From positions 1-7,738 of the forward strand of contig JBAPUB010000338.1 of the NCBI GenBank assembly GCA_049282455.1: a DNA stretch of 7,738 nt, in the 5' to 3' direction. Origin of the DNA: JBAPUB01 sp049282455 (GTDB lineage: Bacteria; Actinomycetota; Actinomycetes; JAHEKZ01). Each line of letters starts with the position of its first letter. Position 1 is the first letter of the stretch. Positions 1-6,152 of this stretch are shown here, piece by piece. The translations under genes and the position numbers were made by a program. Under the pieces are notes generated by a model that saw nothing but the letters and a program-made list of their open reading frames with translations, was not told where the DNA came from and did no database searches.

Positions 1-1
1 G

Positions 2-55
2 CCCCAGGTCCAGCCCCAGGTCCAGCCCCAGGTCCAGCCCCAGGTCCAGCCCCAG
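2..55 (+). repeat. 12-bp tandem repeat, four full copies plus a half copy
   Basis: The unit CCCCAGGTCCAG occurs at 2-13, 14-25, 26-37 and 38-49 with no mismatches, followed by a half unit at 50-55. The array continues past the left edge. The period is a multiple of three, so copy-number change would lengthen or shorten the PQVQ tail without a frameshift. Confidence 0.9.
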
Positions 56-127
56 CCGGAACCGGTCGCGAGCAACGGTGCGAACGGGTCGAGCCCGCGC
101 ACCGAGCCGGCGTCCTCGTGGTCGTGA
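2..127 (+). CDS. C-terminal end of an upstream gene with PQVQ repeats (5' partial)
   Basis: An open frame runs in from the left edge and stops at TGA 125-127. It encodes four PQVQ units, then a short Pro/Ser/Asn-containing tail ending EPASSWS. I chose this frame because its third codon positions are almost all G or C, as in the neighbouring genes; the other two forward frames through the repeat do not show this. Only about 41 residues are visible and no folded domain is included, so the product cannot be named. The stop lies 41 nt upstream of the DUF4388 gene on the same strand, so the two may be co-transcribed. The tail is probably a disordered, surface-exposed linker or terminus. Confidence 0.55.
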   Translation, partial: PQVQPQVQPQVQPQVQPQPEPVASNGANGSSPRTEPASSWS

Positions 128-168
128 CCGATCAGTAGCCGCCACCAGACCTCCAGACGGGACGAGAC

Positions 169-1536
169 GTGAAGCTCGAGGGTTCACTCGACGCATTCAG
201 CCTCCCGGACGTCTTCCAGCTGTTGAGCCTGACGAAGAAGTCCGGGGGACTGCACCTGGCCAACGGCCAGGTCACCGGCGCTGTCTACTTCACCGACGGC
301 GCCGTGACCGGCGCGGTCAGTGATGAGGCTCGGCAGGGACTGGCCCGCCGTCTGGTCGGCATGGCGGTGGTCGACGACGCTGCGCTGCGACGAGCGGTGG
401 ACCGCGCAGCCGCGGAGTCCGTCGGTGTCGCGCGCGCCATCTTGGAGTCCGGGTCGGCGGACGCCCAGACGGTCCAATCGCTGGCCCGTGAGCACACCGT
501 CGACGCCGTGTTCGACCTGCTCCGCTGGCCCAACGGCGACTTCTCGTTCACCGTCGACGAGGCCAACCCTGACGACGTCGGGATCAGCGCACCCTCCGAC
601 GAGATCGTGACCGAGGCCAACGTCCGACGCGAGACCTGGGAGGGCGTGTCCAAGGTCATCCCCTCGCCGGACGTCGTGCTGACCATGGCCGTCGTCCTCG
701 ACGGCAGCCCGGAGATCAGCGCCGAGGAGTGGGCCCTGCTTGCCCTGGTGGACGGCTCCCGCAGCGTTGGTGAGCTCGTCGAGCTGAGTGGCGCCGGGCA
801 GTTCGGCGTCGTGTCGGCCCTGGCCGCGCTCGTCCAGCGCAGCCTCCTGAACCTGCGCGACGAGGACTCAGCCGACCACGTCACGGTGGTACGGCGCAGG
901 CAGGCGCTGCTGGCCGGGCTGGAGGGCGGCTACTCCCAGCCTGACCAGATCGTCGCCCCTGACCAGGCCGGTACGTCGATCGTGGCCCCGCTGGTGGCTG
1001 ACCCGTCCGCCTACCCGAGGCAAGCCTCCCCCCAGGCGGCTCCCCAGCACAGCACCGGACCGGCTGCGGCCCAGGGTCCGCTGAGTGCCGGTGCCCAGCC
1101 GGACCTCCAGCAGGCCCCGCTCCAGCAGGCACCGTCCCACCAGCCCGACTACGGGGTTCCCCACGCGCCGGCCGCCCGTCTCGGGGGCGCCCACCAGCCG
1201 GCCGACGTCGTTCCACCACGCCCCGAGCCGTTCCTCCCCAAGCGCGCTGTGGACCACCCCGAGCCACACGCCGCCACGGCACGACAGGGATTTCCCGCGC
1301 CAGGGACCCCAGTCATGCCTGGCCACTCGGGCCAGCCTTCCAGCGCCCCGCAGGGTGCACCGACGGGAGCCGGGGGTCCGCCTGCGTCGGGTCTGGCGCC
1401 GTCCGCACCGGGGTCGATGTCCATGGGCGGGGCCGCAGCTGCCGTCCAGCCCGCGGGGCAGGTCGCGATCGAGCGTGACCCGTCCGTCAACCGCAGCCTC
1501 ATGCTGAGGCTCATCGCCGGAGTCCGAGGGCTGTGA
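169..1536 (+). CDS. DUF4388 (PATAN-type) protein with long disordered tail and conserved-looking C-terminal motif
   Basis: 455 residues from a GTG start. Residues 1-110 look like a DUF4388/PATAN domain: an N-terminal LEGSLDAFSLPDVFQLL stretch, TKKSG, then strands with DGAVTGAVS and helices. Residues 179-235 resemble the small winged-helix segment often found in these proteins (DGSRSVGELVELSG followed by a helix and SLLNLRD). Residues 240-432 are low-complexity Pro/Gln/Ala/Gly, including QQAPLQQAP, and are probably disordered. The protein ends with a compact amphipathic stretch, DPSVNRSLMLRLIAGVRGL (437-455), well separated from the folded part. PATAN/DUF4388 proteins are linked to signalling and to pilus or gliding motility in several phyla. 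The stop overlaps the start of the GTPase gene, so the two are translationally coupled and the proteins probably act together. The start has only a weak purine-rich stretch (GGGACGAG) ahead of it and could be revised slightly. Confidence 0.85.
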   Translation: MKLEGSLDAFSLPDVFQLLSLTKKSGGLHLANGQVTGAVYFTDGAVTGAVSDEARQGLARRLVGMAVVDDAALRRAVDRAAAESVGVARAILESGSADAQTVQSLAREHTVDAVFDLLRWPNGDFSFTVDEANPDDVGISAPSDEIVTEANVRRETWEGVSKVIPSPDVVLTMAVVLDGSPEISAEEWALLALVDGSRSVGELVELSGAGQFGVVSALAALVQRSLLNLRDEDSADHVTVVRRRQALLAGLEGGYSQPDQIVAPDQAGTSIVAPLVADPSAYPRQASPQAAPQHSTGPAAAQGPLSAGAQPDLQQAPLQQAPSHQPDYGVPHAPAARLGGAHQPADVVPPRPEPFLPKRAVDHPEPHAATARQGFPAPGTPVMPGHSGQPSSAPQGAPTGAGGPPASGLAPSAPGSMSMGGAAAAVQPAGQVAIERDPSVNRSLMLRLIAGVRGL

Positions 1537-2120
1537 TGACGACCAAACCGACGAACAAGAGGCGCCGCAACGGTGGACAGGCGGTGAAGATCGTCATCAC
1601 CGGCCCGTTCGCCGCGGGCAAGACCACGCTGATCCGCACGGTCTCGGAGATCACGGTGCTGTCGACCGAGCGCGGGATCACCGACCACACCAAGTCGCGC
1701 AAGAACGAGACGACCGTGGCGATGGACTTCGGGCGGATCACGATCGACCGCGACCTGGTGCTCTACCTGTTCGGAACGCCGGGCCAGGAGCGGTTCGACT
1801 TCATGTGGGAGATCCTCGGCGAGGGGATGCTCGGCTACATCCTGCTGGTGGACCCGACCCGAGCGGACAGCCTGGCCGAGGCCTCAGGAATCCGGGAAGC
1901 CTTCCAGCGGATGGCACGCGTGCCGTTCGTCGTGGCGGTGAACCGGCTGGAGCGCCTCGACGACGTCGAGACGGCCCGGATCCGACAGGCCGTCGGCGTC
2001 GACGCCTCGATCCCGCTGGTCCCGTGCGACGCCACGGACAAGGACTCGGTGAAGTCGGTGCTGCTGGCCCTGCTGTACGCGGTGCTGGACGACGTCGAGG
2101 CACAGCCGGCCGGCGTGTAG
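1536..2120 (+). CDS. MglA/Arf-like small Ras-family GTPase
   Basis: 194 residues from ATG 1536, overlapping the previous stop by one base (TGATG). A GTG at 1533 would add one residue; ATG is preferred because GAGGG at 1526-1530 lies 5 nt upstream of it. After a basic N-terminus (KRRR at 8-11) the GTPase motifs follow in order: P-loop GPFAAGKT (23-30), a switch I region with TT at 59-60, GTPGQERF (80-87) carrying the catalytic-type Gln84, NRLE (136-139) in place of NKxD, and CDAT (164-167) at the G5 position. There is no membrane segment. Prokaryotic relatives include MglA, which sets polarity and motility in Myxococcus, and the actinobacterial conservon GTPases (CvnD). Its place between a PATAN protein and the pilus motor genes suggests a switch acting on pilus assembly or its location; that role is inferred. 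The Asp-to-Glu change in the G4 motif could alter guanine specificity. Confidence 0.88.
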   Translation: MTTKPTNKRRRNGGQAVKIVITGPFAAGKTTLIRTVSEITVLSTERGITDHTKSRKNETTVAMDFGRITIDRDLVLYLFGTPGQERFDFMWEILGEGMLGYILLVDPTRADSLAEASGIREAFQRMARVPFVVAVNRLERLDDVETARIRQAVGVDASIPLVPCDATDKDSVKSVLLALLYAVLDDVEAQPAGV

Positions 2121-2127
2121 CCCGCTC

Positions 2128-2472
2128 ATGAGCTGGCTTCGGCGACAGCCAAGGGGCCGCCATGCATCCGGGCGGGCAGTGGCCGCTCACGCGACGTCGG
2201 ACCACGATCTCCTGCCACCGGTCCCTCTCCCACAGGACCTTCCTGCGGCGCCAGTCCCTGCGGCGCGAGTCCCTGCGGCACCGGTCCCCGCCGAGCAGGT
2301 CCTGGACCCGGTCGAGCCCTCCCTCGCAGTACCGGAGGTGGCTCCGGTCAGTCCCACGGTGAGCCTGGTCTTCACCGACGGCTCCGAGCTGCGGCTGGGC
2401 CCCGACGACCCGTGGTACCACGCCTTCGTCGTCCTGGCGGGCGCGCTCAGGGCGGTCCCCGCGGGGGTCTAG
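2128..2472 (+). CDS. Small protein of unknown family with PAAPV repeats
   Basis: 114 residues, starting 7 nt after the GTPase stop, with no clear Shine-Dalgarno sequence, so translation is probably coupled to the GTPase gene. The N-terminus (1-20) is Arg-rich. Residues 30-75 are Pro/Ala/Val-rich with a five-residue repeat (PAAPV, PAARV, PAAPV, PAEQV at 39-58). Residues 77-110 look folded: a strand-like TVSLVFTDGSELRLG, a DDPWYHAF motif and a hydrophobic helix. There is no signal peptide or clear transmembrane segment. I do not recognise the family. Third-position G/C bias and its tight position between the GTPase and pilB support a real gene. It may be an adaptor between the GTPase module and the pilus motor, but that rests on context only. 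Confidence 0.7.
   Translation: MSWLRRQPRGRHASGRAVAAHATSDHDLLPPVPLPQDLPAAPVPAARVPAAPVPAEQVLDPVEPSLAVPEVAPVSPTVSLVFTDGSELRLGPDDPWYHAFVVLAGALRAVPAGV
2242..2301 (+). repeat. 15-bp tandem repeat coding PAA(P/R)V
   Basis: Units at 2242-2256, 2257-2271 and 2272-2286 are near-identical (CCTGCGGCGCCAGTC type), with a degenerate fourth at 2287-2301. They are in frame with the small unknown gene and build its Pro-rich linker. Confidence 0.8.
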
Positions 2473-2533
2473 GCCCGCGACCCTCCGTTCGGCCTCGGGC
2501 CAAGAACTGCCGGCACAACCTCGTGCCTGGTGA

Positions 2534-2560
2534 CTCCAGCCACGGGCGCCGTCGGCCGAT
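2534..2560 (+). promoter_or_regulatory. Candidate sigma-28-family promoter upstream of pilB
   Basis: CTCCAG (2534-2539), 15 nt, then GCCGAT (2555-2560) followed by G. GCCGAT matches the -10 core of FliA/SigD/WhiG promoters (GCCGATAA), and the spacing is identical to the elements before pilT and pilA. The -35 part differs at one base from the other two copies. It predicts a transcript start near 2567 and a leader of about 37 nt. A 7-bp dyad (2540-2546 with 2566-2572) surrounds the -10. Confidence 0.55.
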
Positions 2561-2590
2561 GAGACCCCGTGGAGTGCGTCGACGCCGGCA

Positions 2591-2596
2591 GGGAGG
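2591..2596 (+). promoter_or_regulatory. Shine-Dalgarno sequence fixing the pilB start
   Basis: GGGAGG lies 7 nt before GTG 2604. It selects this start over the upstream in-frame ATG at 2412, which would place most of the extension inside the previous gene and across the intergenic promoter. Confidence 0.85.
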
Positions 2597-2603
2597 AAAC
2601 CGC

Positions 2604-4286
2604 GTGAAGCAGCTGGGAGACATCCTCCTCGAGCGTGGGCTGGTCTCGGAGGACCAGCTGATCTCCGCCTACACCGAGCACCAGAAGGCGGGTCGGGCGC
2701 TGGGTCGGGTCCTGGTCGACCAGGGCGTGCTGACCGAGTCGCAGCTGGTGGCGGCCCTGGCTCAGCAGATCGGCCTGGAGTTCGTCGATCTCGCCGACTA
2801 CCCCGTCGACGCGAACATCGTGGCCCGCGTGCCCGGCAACATGTGCCGCAAGCACAGCGCCATCCCGATCAGGGTCGACGACGACGGCAAGCTGCTGCTG
2901 GCGATGGCAGACCCGGCCAACGTCTTCGCGATCGATGACGTCAAGGCGACGCTCGCTTCGTCCAACATCTTCGTCGACATCAAGCCGGTGGTCGCCACCC
3001 GGGCAGACGTCGCCGCAGCGATCGACCGGTACTTCCGCGCCGACGACGCCCTCGACGACCTGCAGCAGGTGCTCGAGGACAACAGCGATGAGGACGACCT
3101 CTCCAAGATCAAGGAGGTCGTCGAGGACGCCCCGATCGTCAAGTACGTGAATCTCCTGATCACGCAGGGAATCCAGGACCGGGCGTCGGACATCCACATC
3201 GAGCCCAACGAGCACAACCTGGTCGTGCGCTACCGCATCGACGGCGTGCTGCACGAGGTGATGAAGTCGCCACGGACCATCCAGTCGGGCGTGACGAGCC
3301 GGCTGAAGATCATGTCCGACATCAACATCGCCGAGCGCCGGATCCCGCAGGACGGTCGGATGTCGGTAAGCCACCAGGGGAAGAAGATCGACCTGCGTGT
3401 GGCGACCCTGCCCACGGTGTGGGGTGAGAAGGTCGTCATGCGTGTGCTGGACAACTCCAACACCCGGCTCGACCTGTCCGACCTTGGCTTCTCCCAGCAC
3501 AACTTCGACGTCTTCAAGCAGAGCTTCACCAAGCCCTACGGCATGATCCTGGTGACCGGTCCCACCGGATCCGGGAAGTCGACGACGCTGTACGCCACGC
3601 TGAACCAGATCGCGCGACCCGAGGTCAACGTCATCACCGTCGAGGACCCGGTCGAGTACCGGCTGCCGGGAATCAACCAGGTGCAGACCAACGCCAAGGC
3701 CGGGCTCACCTTCGCTGCGGCCCTGCGATCGATCCTGCGCTGTGACCCCGACATCGTCCTGATCGGTGAGATCCGCGACCACGAGACGGCGCAGATCGCC
3801 GTCGAGGCCGCCCTCACGGGACACCTCGTGCTGTCGACCCTTCACACCAACGACGCTCCGTCGGCGGTCACCCGTCTGACCGAGATGGGCCTGGAGCCGT
3901 TCCTGGTGGGATCGGCCCTGGACTGCGTGCTGGCCCAGCGGCTCGCCCGTCGGCTGTGCAGCAAGTGCAAGGAGCCGTACCAGCCGACCCCTGCCGAGCT
4001 GGTGACCGCCCGGTACCCGTGGCAGGACGGCGAGGCGTTGCCGACCCTGCACCGGCCGGCGGGCTGCAGCGCCTGCTCCAAGACCGGCTACAAGGGCCGG
4101 TTGGCCCTGCACGAGGTCATGGCGGTGTCCGAGGCCGTCGAGCGGCACGCGGTCGAGCACTCGTCGGCAACGGTGATCACCGACACGGCCAAGGCCGAAG
4201 GAATGATCACCTTGCGCCTCGACGGGATGAACAAGGTGGCACAGGGCGTCACCTCGATCGAGGAGATCCTGCGCGTTGTCGTGTGA
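2604..4286 (+). CDS. pilB: Type IV pilus extension ATPase PilB (GspE family)
   Basis: 560 residues from GTG 2604. PilB is the cytoplasmic hexameric ATPase that drives pilin polymerisation through PilC. Residues 3-63 form a two-repeat MshEN-type domain (LGxxLxxxG at 4-12 and 33-41), a fold that binds c-di-GMP in MshE-like ATPases. The middle domain contains ASDIHIE (194-200). The motor has Walker A GPTGSGKS (319-326), Asp box VEDPVEY (346-352), Walker B DIVLIGEIRD (383-392) with its Glu, and His box GHLVLSTLHTND (406-417). CSKC (452-455) and CSAC (488-491) form the four-Cys zinc site typical of PilB and absent from PilT, which settles extension versus retraction. Length is normal for the family. 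A 136-nt gap with its own promoter-like element separates it from pilT. Confidence 0.96.
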   Translation: MKQLGDILLERGLVSEDQLISAYTEHQKAGRALGRVLVDQGVLTESQLVAALAQQIGLEFVDLADYPVDANIVARVPGNMCRKHSAIPIRVDDDGKLLLAMADPANVFAIDDVKATLASSNIFVDIKPVVATRADVAAAIDRYFRADDALDDLQQVLEDNSDEDDLSKIKEVVEDAPIVKYVNLLITQGIQDRASDIHIEPNEHNLVVRYRIDGVLHEVMKSPRTIQSGVTSRLKIMSDINIAERRIPQDGRMSVSHQGKKIDLRVATLPTVWGEKVVMRVLDNSNTRLDLSDLGFSQHNFDVFKQSFTKPYGMILVTGPTGSGKSTTLYATLNQIARPEVNVITVEDPVEYRLPGINQVQTNAKAGLTFAAALRSILRCDPDIVLIGEIRDHETAQIAVEAALTGHLVLSTLHTNDAPSAVTRLTEMGLEPFLVGSALDCVLAQRLARRLCSKCKEPYQPTPAELVTARYPWQDGEALPTLHRPAGCSACSKTGYKGRLALHEVMAVSEAVERHAVEHSSATVITDTAKAEGMITLRLDGMNKVAQGVTSIEEILRVVV

Positions 4287-4300
4287 CCCAGTGCCTCGGT

Positions 4301-4312
4301 CGGACTAGTCCG
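4301..4312. repeat. Perfect 12-bp palindrome in the pilB-pilT gap
   Basis: CGGACTAGTCCG is its own reverse complement. It ends 11 nt before the -35 part of the candidate pilT promoter, a position where an activator or repressor could bind. Without a loop it is a poor RNA hairpin and it has no U-tract, so it is not a clear terminator. The function is unproven. Confidence 0.4.
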
Positions 4313-4323
4313 TACGGCGTCGG

Positions 4324-4350
4324 CTCAAGGGGTGACACCCAGACGCCGAT
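4324..4350 (+). promoter_or_regulatory. Candidate sigma-28-family promoter upstream of pilT
   Basis: CTCAAG (4324-4329), 15 nt, then GCCGAT (4345-4350) followed by G. It shares GGCTCAAG and CGCCGATG, at the same spacing, with the element before pilA. The similarity to TAAA-N15-GCCGATAA of the FliA/SigD/WhiG family is best at the -10. The predicted start is near 4357, giving a leader of about 65 nt. CGGCGTC (4315-4321) and GACGCCG (4342-4348) form a dyad reaching into the -10. Confidence 0.6.
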
Positions 4351-4407
4351 GCCCTGCCAGTAGGACGTGCGAGCGCCGACCGGCCTCGCCGAGAACCGTG
4401 CGTGTCG

Positions 4408-4414
4408 AAGGAGG
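4408..4414 (+). promoter_or_regulatory. Shine-Dalgarno sequence fixing the pilT start
   Basis: AAGGAGG lies 8 nt before GTG 4423. An in-frame GTG at 4402 lies just upstream of this site and has no comparable site of its own, so 4423 is taken as the start. Confidence 0.88.
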
Positions 4415-4422
4415 CCCGTCTC

Positions 4423-6138
4423 GTGGAGACCTCGGGCTACAGCGGAGCGTCAACCACGCCGCCGGACGCCGACGCGGCGCCGTCGGCCGACTACGGCTTC
4501 TTCACGCCCACGAGCGCGGCGACCGTCGACGCCGACGTCCAAGATGCGGCACAGGAGACGGTCCCAGAGGCCGTGCAGGAGGCCGTCCCAGAGACCGTGC
4601 AAGAGACCGTCCCAGAGGCTGTCCCAGAGACCCAGCCCGACCCCGTCCCGGTGATGCTCGCCGAGCCGGCTGTGATGCCGAGCGAGTCGGCGTCCCCCCT
4701 GGGTGGGTCCCTGCCGATGTCCCTGGCCATCGCTGCCGAGGAGGCGGCCCAGGTCGACATCGTCGACGAGGAGCCGGCCCGTCCTGACTACGACGCCTTC
4801 TACGAGCAGTCCACCTCGCCCGCCCCCGACCAGGGTGAGCCGTCAGACCCAACAGCGGACTCCGGCGCCGAGACACCTGTCGAGCTCACCGTGCCGGCCG
4901 AGACGATGCCGGCCGAGGCGGTGCAGGAGCAGTCGCTCGACCCCGAGCCGGCACCGGAGTCGTCTGGGCAGTACGAGGAGATCTACTCCGAACCAGGGGT
5001 CGGGCTCATGGACTCCGAGGGCGACGAGTCGGCCTACCAGCGCAGCAGCACCGAGCCAGCGCTCGGCGGCGAGGACATCGTCCTGGCCGACCTGCTCATC
5101 CACGTGCTCGAGACCGGTGCCTCCGACCTGCACCTGACCGCTGGCGCACGGCCGGCCGTGCGGTTGCACGGCCATCTGGAGCAGATGGAGAACTACCCGG
5201 TCCTGACACCTCCGGTGATCCAGCGGATCATGTACGCCGCGATCACCCAGCGTCAGCGCGAGAAGTTCGAGGAAGAGCTCGAGCTGGACTTCGCCTACTC
5301 GGTCCCGGGACGGGCCCGGTTCCGGGTCAACCTCTACCGTCAGCGGGACGCACTCGGTGCGGCCTTCCGGCTGATCCCGTTCGAGATCAAGAAGCTCGAG
5401 GACCTGGGAGTCCCGCCGCAGGTGGCCAACTTCGCCAACTTCCCCCGCGGCATGGTCCTCGTCACCGGCCCGACCGGTTCGGGCAAGTCGACGACGCTCG
5501 CCTCCATCGTCGACCTCGCCAACCGGACGCGAAAAGACCACATCATGACGTGTGAGGACCCGATCGAGTTCCTGCACCGTCACCAGTCGTGCATCGTCAA
5601 CCAGCGAGAGGTGGGGGAGGACACACGGTCCTTCGCCCAAGCCCTCAAGCACGTCCTTCGGCAGGACCCAGACATCATCCTTGTCGGTGAGATGCGGGAC
5701 CTGGAGACGATCTCCATCGCCTTGACCGCGGCCGAGACCGGTCACCTGGTGTTCGCCACCCTGCACACTTCGGACGCCGCCCAGACGATCGACCGCATGA
5801 TCGACGCCTTCCCGCCGCACCAGCAGCAGCAGGTCCGCAGCCAGCTTGCCGGCGCGATCCAAGGCGTGGTCTGCCAGACGTTGTGCCGCACCGCCGACGG
5901 TAAAGGGCGGGTGGTCGCGGTCGAGGTCATGGTCGCCACGCCCGCCGTTCGCAACCTGGTCCGCGAGGGCAAGACCCACCAGATCTACAGCTCCATGCAG
6001 GCCGGCGCCAAGTTCGGGATGCAGACGATGGACCAGCATCTGGCCGACCTGGTCAACAAGGGGCGCATCACCTACGAGGTGGGCGTCGAGAAGTGCCACC
6101 ACATCGAGGACTTCAACCGCCTGACCGGGCGAAGCTGA
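4423..6138 (+). CDS. pilT: Type IV pilus retraction ATPase PilT with long acidic N-terminal extension
   Basis: 571 residues from GTG 4423, against roughly 350 for ordinary PilT. The ATPase core starts near residue 218: ASDLHLTAG, Walker A GPTGSGKS (349-356), Asp box CEDPIEF (377-383), Walker B DIILVGEMRD (417-426), His box GHLVFATLHTSD (440-451) and the PilT C-terminal helix motif AVRNLVREGK (508-517). There is no four-Cys zinc site, which fits PilT rather than PilB. It powers pilus depolymerisation and twitching from the cytoplasmic face of the machine. Residues 1-215 are Glu/Pro/Ala-rich and probably disordered, with tandem VPEA/VQET-type repeats (45-72) and acidic-aromatic patches (DYGFF 23-27, DYDAFYE 122-128, QYEEIY 183-188). 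PilC follows 14 nt after the stop. Confidence 0.95.
   Translation: METSGYSGASTTPPDADAAPSADYGFFTPTSAATVDADVQDAAQETVPEAVQEAVPETVQETVPEAVPETQPDPVPVMLAEPAVMPSESASPLGGSLPMSLAIAAEEAAQVDIVDEEPARPDYDAFYEQSTSPAPDQGEPSDPTADSGAETPVELTVPAETMPAEAVQEQSLDPEPAPESSGQYEEIYSEPGVGLMDSEGDESAYQRSSTEPALGGEDIVLADLLIHVLETGASDLHLTAGARPAVRLHGHLEQMENYPVLTPPVIQRIMYAAITQRQREKFEEELELDFAYSVPGRARFRVNLYRQRDALGAAFRLIPFEIKKLEDLGVPPQVANFANFPRGMVLVTGPTGSGKSTTLASIVDLANRTRKDHIMTCEDPIEFLHRHQSCIVNQREVGEDTRSFAQALKHVLRQDPDIILVGEMRDLETISIALTAAETGHLVFATLHTSDAAQTIDRMIDAFPPHQQQQVRSQLAGAIQGVVCQTLCRTADGKGRVVAVEVMVATPAVRNLVREGKTHQIYSSMQAGAKFGMQTMDQHLADLVNKGRITYEVGVEKCHHIEDFNRLTGRS
4555..4638 (+). repeat. 12-bp tandem repeat in the pilT extension, about seven degenerate units
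   Basis: Units of the form GAG(A/G)CCGTCCCA or GAG(A/G)CCGTGCAG start at 4555, 4567, 4579, 4591, 4603, 4615 and 4627. They are in frame and encode alternating E-(T/A)-V-P and E-(T/A)-V-Q blocks (residues 45-72). The copies are diverged, so the array is not freshly expanded. Confidence 0.85.
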
Positions 6139-6152
6139 GGCGGGAGCAGGCC

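Noticed and set aside
1..138. Frame-1 (APGP repeats) and frame-3 (PRSS repeats) readings of the left edge
   Set aside because: Both have third-position base use unlike the genes in this window; the PQVQ frame fits the G/C-rich third-position pattern.
2506..2572. A second GEMM-type riboswitch in the pilB leader (two hairpins, and CAGCCACGGGC resembling part of the consensus)
   Set aside because: It lacks the GCAAAGCC core and the GNRA loop, and it lies mostly upstream of the predicted transcript start near 2567.
2412..2603. A longer PilB starting at ATG 2412
   Set aside because: It would overlap the previous gene and read through the promoter-like region in an Arg-rich, domain-free stretch; GTG 2604 has a strong ribosome site and begins at the MshEN repeat.
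4402..4422. PilT starting at GTG 4402
   Set aside because: The AAGGAGG site lies downstream of this codon and at the right distance for GTG 4423.
4287..4422. A small gene in the pilB-pilT gap
   Set aside because: Open frames here run on into pilT out of frame, with no ribosome site or gene-like codon bias; the gap is better explained by regulatory DNA.
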